64,000 nucleotides of DNA, taken from Hyaloperonospora brassicae (taxonomy: Eukaryota > Oomycota > Peronosporomycetes > Peronosporales > Peronosporaceae). The stretch is taken from contig CANTFL010000222.1 of assembly GCA_947650285.1 (NCBI GenBank), forward strand, positions 49,567-113,566, in the 5' to 3' direction. A model generated the notes under the pieces. That model was not told where the DNA came from and made no database searches. It saw only the letters and a list, made by a program, of their open reading frames with translations. Each line of letters begins with the position of its first letter. Position 1 is the first letter of the stretch. The position numbers and the translations under genes are program-made. Below, piece by piece: positions 57,057 to 64,000 of the stretch.

Positions 57057-57531
57057 TGTAACGGGGTTACACGCCGACTGGTAGTCGACAATAGGTAGGG
57101 TGCACACAAGGGATGAGATCCCCTGTAAAGTAATATTAGAACAAAAGTATCAATTGTTGAAGACTGATGTCTGTCAACCATTGATTACGAGATCTTTTAA
57201 TAGGTTTATTTAGGACATAAGTGGTAGGTTATTTACTTTGTTCTACGGTGTTCTTTAAATGAAAAGAAGAAATAAAATTCAGTTCCCATTTTGATCAACA
57301 TAAAACACGTGCCTTGCGAGGCGTCTTGATCGGAAGAGCTAGCAACGCCTGTAAAGGTAGCTGTTCTTAAGCATTCTGTGCTGTGATTCTCTTGAATTAT
57401 TTGGTCCCCCTGGAACAGAGACCGTAAGCTCTCTAAGCTTGTTGACTCTTTACGTCGGAATCCTAGAATCGAAGTTCCTCTTTGAGCGTTAAGTCTTCCT
57501 CTGACTTAAGGAGCTGTGAAGCGTCGCTACA
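57057..57531 (+). repeat. 3' LTR of gypsy-2
   Basis: 475 bp, preceded by the purine run GTGGGGGAG (57046-57054). It is followed by the second CCCGG copy at 57532-57536. 56933-57056, between the antisense start and this LTR, holds only the polypurine tract and spacer. Confidence 0.92.
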
Positions 57532-57536
57532 CCCGG

Positions 57537-57883
57537 AGAATGCCCCTTGAGTGCTGGCTTGCTTTTCCTTGTAGTGAAATTTTCACACGCCTGTACGTGT
57601 CTTACGACGTCTGCATACAACCCGGTCCAGTAATAATCAGACTTGACCTGTCGTATGTCCGCACAATTCCTTGGTGACCGCCTTCTATCGAAAAATGACA
57701 ATTTAGCATGGTATTATCGACTAGTGTTGTTGGGGTTACAAGTCGCAGTTTGATGTCTTCCTAATGTGTCTCTATCAATCCTCGGCGCCGTCCTACGTAG
57801 TACAGTAGCCCGTCTTGACTCAACACGAATCGACCAGCGATCTTCCCAGCTTCGCTAGCTTTACGATATATTAATTTGTAAAA
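57537..57883 (-). pseudogene. pol: gypsy-C integrase zinc domain (5' side of the break)
   Basis: The - strand shows the His pair (C-H-F-S-I-E-G-G-H-Q-G) and, after a frameshift, Y-Y-W-T-G-L-Y-A-D-V-V and A-C-E-N-F, where the second Cys of C-x-x-C is Phe. It runs to K-G-H-S-P-G, where gypsy-2 was inserted. Confidence 0.75.
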
Positions 57884-59162
57884 TTATTCTTGCAGGTACA
57901 TTTTGAGATCTATCCACTTCGTCCCTTCTTCTTGTGCGGTCGATAATAGTTCTATACGTTGATTTTGAACTGTTGCTGGGTCAATGTCCTCCGCATGTGA
58001 TGATGCTCGGTTCTCGGGATTAGATCGGGTCACTGTGTGTCGGACATTCTTATCGTATTCTTGATTTTCACTCGACTCTTCACTCGTCGCTGTCGGTCGC
58101 CCATTGCTCGATTGGTCGGCATATCGCACACGACGAGTTGTACACCGCGTAATCACCGACACCACTGGTATTCCTTCGCTCGTCTCAACCGATTTGTCAC
58201 CCCCAACCAAATTATCTTGTATACAATTTAATTCCGTAGCTTTCCGTTGGCGTTTCTCCTCTAAGTGCAAATCCTTAGTCTCGATGTCCAATGCTTCCGC
58301 GGCCAAGACGTTGGCGGCCGTATCGTAACAACGGATAACATGCAGGTATTGCACGGAATCGCTTTTATACCTAACTCTTTATTACGTGCTAGTTCCACTT
58401 ACAGTGCGCTGTATTTGCATGCAATCACTCCCATTGCTTGCTAGATCGCTAGCCTCGAGTCCCCCACTATGATCGGATCAGTAACTTGGTGATCCAATGA
58501 TGCTTGAGCGCCTCAATTCATGCCGGCATATTTGTCCAAGTTGACTGTGGTCGACGGATGGTAATCACTCGCTACCATTACGATCGACCACTCGGAAAGC
58601 TTCCACAATATTCACGCACAACTACCAATTCCACCATGTTTTGCCGTCTTCGATGAACCGTCGAAAGACATAACGAACCTACTAAATTCTGACGAAACTC
58701 TTGCATACAAAGACCACGATATCGGTGGAACACTGTACCTTGATTGGAACATGTGGCAATGTGGGCCAGCGATTCGTCGAGTCCGACAGTCGGCGTGATG
58801 GACGCCTGGAGTAGCTGCTGAATTCGACATCGCGCTCTCTGACCCTCTTGATTTTCAAACGATAGGGGACAGCAATACGACGAAGCTCACTGCTCGACCA
58901 TACAACGATTTGGATGTGAAGACCCACTCCAACGTTTAGTTCCTCGTTTAGACGTGTATTATTTCCCCACAAGTATCGTAAAAGCAGCATTGACACGCCG
59001 CAATAATGCGAGTACCTCACGTTCTGCGGGGTGGTAATTCTTCTCATTATCATTCAACATTCGTCCGAGTAATTGCACTGGATGCAGTTTGTGGTCGTGG
59101 AGTTTCAATAAAGTGCTACTCAATGCCCATTCATTTGCGAAGATCATCACGTGAACGTCCAA
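57884..59162 (-). pseudogene. pol: gypsy-C RNase H region
   Basis: Segments in order on the - strand are I-F-A-N-E-W-A-L-S-S-T-L and N-Y-H-P-A-E-R-E-V-L-A-L-L (59162-58959), R-V-R-E-R-D-V-E-F, F-V-M-S-F-D-G-S-S-K-T (58700 area, RNase H catalytic Asp), and Y-L-H-V-I-R-C-Y-D-T-A-A-N (58354 on). An acidic linker follows to 57884. Frames shift between segments. Confidence 0.75.
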
Positions 59163-60493
59163 CTTCTGATTAAATAACGGAGGGTGGGCGCTTTAATGAT
59201 CGATTGTTTAAGCTGCTCAAACGATTTTCGAGCTGTACACCAGAGCTGGTGACCCCAGGAAATCGTCCTCCTTCAATCGGTTGAGGACTGCCTCGTATTT
59301 GGCTACATTCTGAATGAACAGGCTATAGTAATTGAGAGCCGACAAGAATAGTTGCATTCCTTACTACGAAGTCGGGAATGGGAGTTAAGAAAAAGCTGCC
59401 ACCTATTTTATGCCAGCTACTATCCTTTGCTCGTTTACTGTATGAGCGAGGAAGTCAACTAGAGGATAAACACATATGCTCTCAGTAAAGCTCACGCTTA
59501 TTCGACACTCTGTTGATCGTTTTAACAATTTATTGGGAGTTGCTAATCAATCCTCGAAAATCCGTCCACCAAAACAAATATTATCGACGAACGGTCGACG
59601 CTTGAACACCGGGGCAAGTGACTTTTCATCGGGTTCACCTGTTAAGACCATGTTATTCTTAGAACCGTTGACCGATCGTTTACTGCGTCAGGGTCCGTTT
59701 TGATGTAGCAGTTTGCTTCAAACTTAGTGACGGTTTGTGTGGGTCGGACGCGCAGTGGCGCCTTTGATGAAAACATTGATTGTCTGTTCGCCGCTTCTTT
59801 TTCCACATCAAACAACTTCTATTAAAACTAATTACACTCTCATTTAGGTTAAACGTAACCCCACATAACATTGTTTTTCAATCGCTGGTAGACTATCGGG
59901 GCGATCTTTCATCCGGATGCCATCCGCAACCAATTAAAGTGCTCTATATAGCACACGAAAGACGAAACTTGTCTCTCTTTTTCTGTCATCATTATCGTCC
60001 AAAACCCACTAGCAGCATCAATATAGGCAAAGCATTGATAGCCTTCCATTTTCGTAAGTAAATTGTCCACCAAATGCATCGCATATTCCATACCCGCCGT
60101 CACAGCATTGACCACCATGTAGTCAATACACAAACGTATGCCCACGCCATTCTGTTCGGGAACAATTACAATTGGTGGGGCCCACGTACTCTGTGAGAGC
60201 AAAATAAGCCTGGCCGTAAACAATCCCTTCAGTAATTTGTGCATGTTAGTCAGGTGTAAAAGAGACATGCTTCGAGCCCGTTGTTGAATAGGATCATGAT
60301 CGTTTACATCGATGTCGCAAACTACTCCGTACGATGGAGGTGGTACTGCATTCTCACTCGAAACCATTATCTGCTCATGTTTCGTCAATACTGCAATCAA
60401 CCTGGCTTGCTGTTTCTCATCATGAGCCGATGATATCACATTCTTTTCGCCGTATTTCAACTTTGTTGGTCCCAATAAAGTGAGACCCGGCAT
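59163..60493 (-). pseudogene. pol: gypsy-C reverse transcriptase
   Basis: The - frame 60493-59909 carries RT fingers and palm: W-A-P-P-I-V-I-V, G-I-R-L-C-I-D-Y, and C-F-A-Y-I-D-A-A-S-G-F-W (catalytic Asp). Past a frameshift the YxDD box reads F-V-D-N at 59591-59580, so the second Asp is Asn. It is followed by I-C-F-G-G-R and a stop. 60494-61402 is a charged linker with frames at 60738-60457 and 61144-60839. Confidence 0.8.
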
Positions 60494-61402
60494 AGGGGGG
60501 GTTCTAGGGCGTAATTAATCATTGTGTCTCCGCTGGATTTATGCTTATAGGTCGGTTGCTTCACTTGCGCAGTCGATGACTCTTTATCCGATAGGTCCAC
60601 GCTAGACCCTTCCGAAACGCCCAAGAACCGTTTGTGGAGCTCTTCGACGGAGGTTTTCTCTCTTACGTGACGGTATATCTGCTTTAGATAATTCGACAAC
60701 TCGACTTCGTTTTGTACCTTGCTCTCTCTGTTCATCATCTAACCGATGGTTTGACTCCTTGAGCAACGACGGGTCGTCCCCTACTTTACTTCGCATTGTT
60801 GATGCTGAAGCCGAATGACTCGACATCTTGATGACGGCTCAATTTTCATCCTTGACACGCGCGGTCGGGTTTGGATGATGATCAGCGAAATGACTATCGT
60901 CACTATTAGGTTCACTCCTTGTAAGCTTCGTGAGACCATACTGAGCTGCTTGCCTCAGTGCACTGTCTTCACTCTCCCAATTACGCTCTTCCTTGTTGAT
61001 CGGACATTGTGCACCCATAGTCGCTTTATCTCGACGAAGGTTGGACCGCGGTAGTGTGTAAATAGGTCGTTCCACCGACGGTAGTTGTCGAGACAAATCT
61101 TTCTCATACAAACCTTTCTCTTTCCGTAGCAATTCTTTGCCCAAGACATGTTCGTATGCCAGTACCTACCAATCTCTGTACTTCGACAATTTCAAACGTG
61201 CATATCCCTCATCGCGTGGGAGCGTTTCATGTGGCATCCACACGACTATTAAGAAATGTGCCGGGCAGGTCGTTACCCGTGGTGCAAGATTAGTCAATTT
61301 GACCGTCGTCGCTTTTCTTCTCCCGTTGTATATAATTGTGGGTTGTAGTGCGGTTAATTGACGAGCGCACCGTTTGTGCGTAGATCAAGGTGGTTTTTGG
61401 CG

Positions 61403-62055
61403 CTACAGCTGGAACACATCAGACCCTCGTTGATCGACAATCATGGTATCTCTGGGCCACCCTGTGACTTCTCTTCCCCATTCTTGTTCGTCGACCACTT
61501 TCGCGGACTTGAGCAGTGATATAACCAGTTTGTCGGGTAATTTCGCCGTCAAAGTGAAGAGATCTAGATGGACCCCGGCTGAGATCGTGAAGTCTGTTCC
61601 AAAGAATAGGTCCACCTGCGCGTGATGTGGCATGATCCATACTTCGAATCCATAGACCACCTTCCACCCAGGGTTATATTGACTGTAGCTCTTGACGTTG
61701 TTACCACCTTTGACTTCCCGATTCCTTGTACGTCAATCTTCTTGTCAGTGATCATGTGACCCTTGAGCTAAAGTCTTTGTGTAAAAGCCTCACTGATCGC
61801 CGAGACGTTAGCTCCGGTGTCGAAAAGTATCTTGGTTCGTTTATCATTCACTGTTTTCATTACAAAAGCTCTCATTTTCCTTCTTTTATCAAAATTCCTG
61901 GACAACCACCATCCTAGTCGCTCTCCTTGTAACAACGTTAGTGTCTTACTCGATTCCATCCGTCGCCGATAGTTAGGTGATGCGTCTATCCGAGCCATCG
62001 CTGTTTCTCCATAAAGCTGTTCGTGTATAATAGATGACTCCGGTTGGTCTACCAT
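61403..62055 (-). pseudogene. pol: gypsy-C protease
   Basis: The aspartic protease site is intact (I-L-F-D-T-G-A-N-V-S-A-I-S, near 61820). It lies at the end of the - frame 62055-61768. The second half (F-G-T-D-F-T-I-S-A-G-V-H-L-D-L-F) is in the frame 61660-61403. A stop and shift separate the two. Confidence 0.8.
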
Positions 62056-62340
62056 TCAATTTCCCTTTCCATACACTTCATCGCCGAACTTTCTTGTGTC
62101 TCCAATGGAAGCAAACACGTATTTCGCGTCGACTTCTGGTTTCACTGACGGTGGCAGACTGTTGGTTCCCGACCCATTCAAAGTCGGCGAGCTTCCTATT
62201 TTAATAGCTAGGCGGATATATTTGTTGGACTTCTTTAGGCACAGTTGCTCGATCAACCGATGACTTGACAAACTTCGTCAGTATTTCAATCTCAGTAAAC
62301 AATTCGCAACGCTGTCGACATGCACTTGTTTTTAGAAATT

Positions 62341-63779
62341 GCAACGGCGTCTGCAAAAATGAGCGTCGGGACCTGCTGCACCACACGCACCGCAGAGGAC
62401 CCATGCTTGGCGTTATTTTAAGTAGTCTTGTAGATGACGCTGATTTACTTGCTCCCATTCCCTTTGAGTGGCTTGTCTACTATAATCAGCTGGTACGCCC
62501 GCCCGAATCATCGGGTAAGGTCCAGACCGTACTGGCTCATCGCGCTTTGCAGGTGCCGTCGCCCGGTTCACCTCTCTACCCACTTCCACGTAATCGGTGT
62601 CAGGGTCCTATTCGTAGTCGTTCGAGTGGTCATAGTTGTTTTATTCGTCTGGCGACTCGTACTGGTCGGCGTGTTGTCTAGATAACAATTCGTCAGTTGC
62701 AGCTCGTAAATCGTCTGTGGTCGCTGATACGAGGGTAATACGGCGTCTGTTATTACTCTAGAATCACGCCCCTGTCCGTTCATCGCGCCGTGATTTTTAT
62801 TTCTGCTGACGACTCGGTGCTCGTCACGTATTTCCCGAATATCGAATCAGAAATAGGACGTCGTTCTCGATGATTGAATCGGTGATCATCGATCCTGTCA
62901 TCACGTCGGCTCTCCGACCGACGAGTACTGTAATTTCGACTATCCGTGCGGCGATTAACTCGGGACTCGTATCTGTGGGGATCAGACAGTCGACTGTTGC
63001 ACTTTCGATCCCGCTACTTCTTACTCGTCTCTCCTAGAAGTCGGTAACTAATCATCAGCTTCGACAGATGTATATCTCCCAGTAGGTGCGTGTCGACGAA
63101 ATTCATCAAGTCATCATCTCCACAATTGCGAAACATATCTTCCGCATGATCTTCGGATATAGTGCCACCCATTCCTATTGAATCTACGATGCTCGTGCAT
63201 ATCAATTCAAGCGGAGGAGGATGTCGCACACATGTTCCGATTCTTGACGAGTCGCCGAGTAGTATCTGGACCTTACCAGCTAATCGCACTGTAAACAGTA
63301 GTACTCTAAAAAAAGCCTTGCTAAGCAACTTCCATGTTCGTTGCCTTTTCTTCGACAACTATCGCTATTAGCTCTGGTCAGCGTTCCACAAAATCAATGA
63401 AAATGGCTCACACCAGTCGTTCTAAGGCCTGCATCTTCCTTTCATCTCGTAAGCGAACGTCTTGATCCACTTGAAACCTTCGTCGGACCGATACCTTCTT
63501 TCTTCAAAATTGGCAATCTTTTGTGACGAGGTGTGTGTCCGTATCTCGAGTACCTGTCCTCGTTCACTCAAGGATTCATCAAAACTCAATTGACGATTGA
63601 AGTTGCGTGTCGAAGTGCTTCCCCGATGCTGTCAAGTCCATTCTTTATCATCGTCGTTGTCCTCATCGTCGTCATAAGGTCCTCGTTCATTTTCTCCTCT
63701 TGTTTGTGAATTCCGTCTTCTCGTCGAAGGGTATGACTTTGGTGTGTCAATATCGAGGACCTCCATGTAAGGCGATTTG
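62341..63779 (-). pseudogene. gag: gypsy-C gag
   Basis: The - strand has a retrotransposon gag segment (F-R-N-C-G-D-D-D-L-M-N-F-V-D, 63150-63090) and a Cys/His cluster at 62394-62341 (C-G-A-C-G-A-A-G-P-D-A-H-F-C-R-R-R-C). An acidic N-terminal region near 63750-63600 precedes them. Frameshifts are frequent. Its upstream end is cut by the inverted LTR at 63780, so the 5' LTR of gypsy-C is not in the window. Confidence 0.7.
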
Positions 63780-64000
63780 TGTAACGGGGCACACCCTTGC
63801 GTAACTTAACGCAAGGGATTTGGGTGCCCCGACGGACGTACACGTGGCGAGCGAGGAAGCGTAGGTAGGGTAAAAGTAGAACTGTTATATTAATAAATTA
63901 AGTCTTTAAACTACTGTCTCTTCGTTTGACTTAATTCAATTATACTAATATAACTGCATGTATGGTGACGTCTCGTCACCACTCATTGCGCGCGTCTTGC
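63780..64000 (-). repeat. Inverted gypsy-1-family LTR, truncated by window end
   Basis: The reverse complement matches the 3' part of the gypsy-1 LTR: ACCCTTGCG...CGCAAGGGT hairpin, GTACGTC, ACGCTTCCTCG, TTAATTATA-like runs, and GCAAGACGCGCGCAATGAG at the edge. No primer-binding site follows on the gypsy-C side. This is therefore either a solo LTR or the 3' LTR of a - strand element lying beyond 64000, inserted in gypsy-C gag. Confidence 0.85.

Larger units (their letters stand above)
32040..57531 (+). mobile_element. Ty3/gypsy LTR retrotransposon, gypsy-2, with nested insertions
   Basis: The outer boundaries are LTRs beginning TGTAACGGGG and ending GCTACA, with TSD CCCGG on both sides. The span is 25.5 kb because two inserts lie inside: about 35328-51141 (mosaic plus tandem array, between protease/linker and RT) and 53227-55085 (LTR-like, inside integrase). 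Without them the element is about 7.8 kb. Its order is gag, protease, RT, RNase H, integrase, chromodomain, then an antisense ORF before the 3' LTR, as in gypsy-1. The LTRs differ at about five substitutions plus a 2-bp indel, although the frames carry many stops. Confidence 0.93.

Noticed and set aside
62265..62681. 138-codon + frame as a gene
   Set aside because: It lies opposite gypsy-C gag, with Arg/Ser/Pro-rich low complexity typical of a shadow frame.
1..64000. tRNA or rRNA genes
   Set aside because: No cloverleaf with conserved A and B boxes or rRNA core sequence was recognised by eye; a tRNA search program would settle it.

Overview
This window looks like repeat-rich DNA from an oomycete, most likely one of the Peronosporales (Phytophthora or a downy mildew). 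I base that on the style of its Ty3/gypsy, Ty1/copia and LINE proteins, which is family recognition rather than a database match. I found no convincing host gene, tRNA, rRNA or CRISPR array. Nearly everything readable is retrotransposon, and almost every reading frame carries stops or frameshifts.

Layout: 1-2517 is anonymous. 2518-10501 is a complete Ty3/gypsy element (gypsy-1, + strand) with 393-bp LTRs, gag, pol ending in a chromodomain, and a long antisense frame before the 3' LTR. About 10502-18540 is a degenerate LINE (- strand) with ORF1, endonuclease, reverse transcriptase and RNase H. 18541-20946 is anonymous. A gypsy LTR fragment (20947-21058 and 25683-25790) is split by a Ty1/copia element, copia-A (21059-25676, + strand, 277-bp LTRs). 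25791-32034 plus 57537-63779 is one old - strand Ty3/gypsy element (gypsy-C). It is cut inside its integrase by gypsy-2 (32040-57531, + strand, 473/475-bp LTRs, 5-bp target duplication CCCGG). Gypsy-2 is itself invaded twice. The first insert (about 35328-51141) holds a mosaic plus a six-copy tandem array of a chimeric repeat of about 2.1 kb. The second is a 1859-bp LTR-like segment (53227-55085). The window ends in an inverted LTR of the gypsy-1 family (63780-64000).

Three things stand out. First, gypsy-1 is built almost end to end, in LTRs and coding regions alike, from short perfect inverted repeats (stems of 7-13 bp every few tens of bases), far more than chance allows. Second, all three gypsy elements carry a coding relic antisense to pol between the end of pol and the 3' LTR. 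In gypsy-1 and gypsy-2 the product shares an acidic D-V-E-V-x-Y motif near the N-terminus and a C-terminal coiled coil. Third, a copia internal fragment fused to a gypsy-C-type LTR has been amplified into an almost satellite-like array with an exact 2110-bp period.

The elements are not cooperating genes but layered insertions. The order of events read from the nesting is: gypsy-C, then gypsy-2 into gypsy-C, then the array and solo LTR into gypsy-2; and separately copia-A into an older gypsy LTR.
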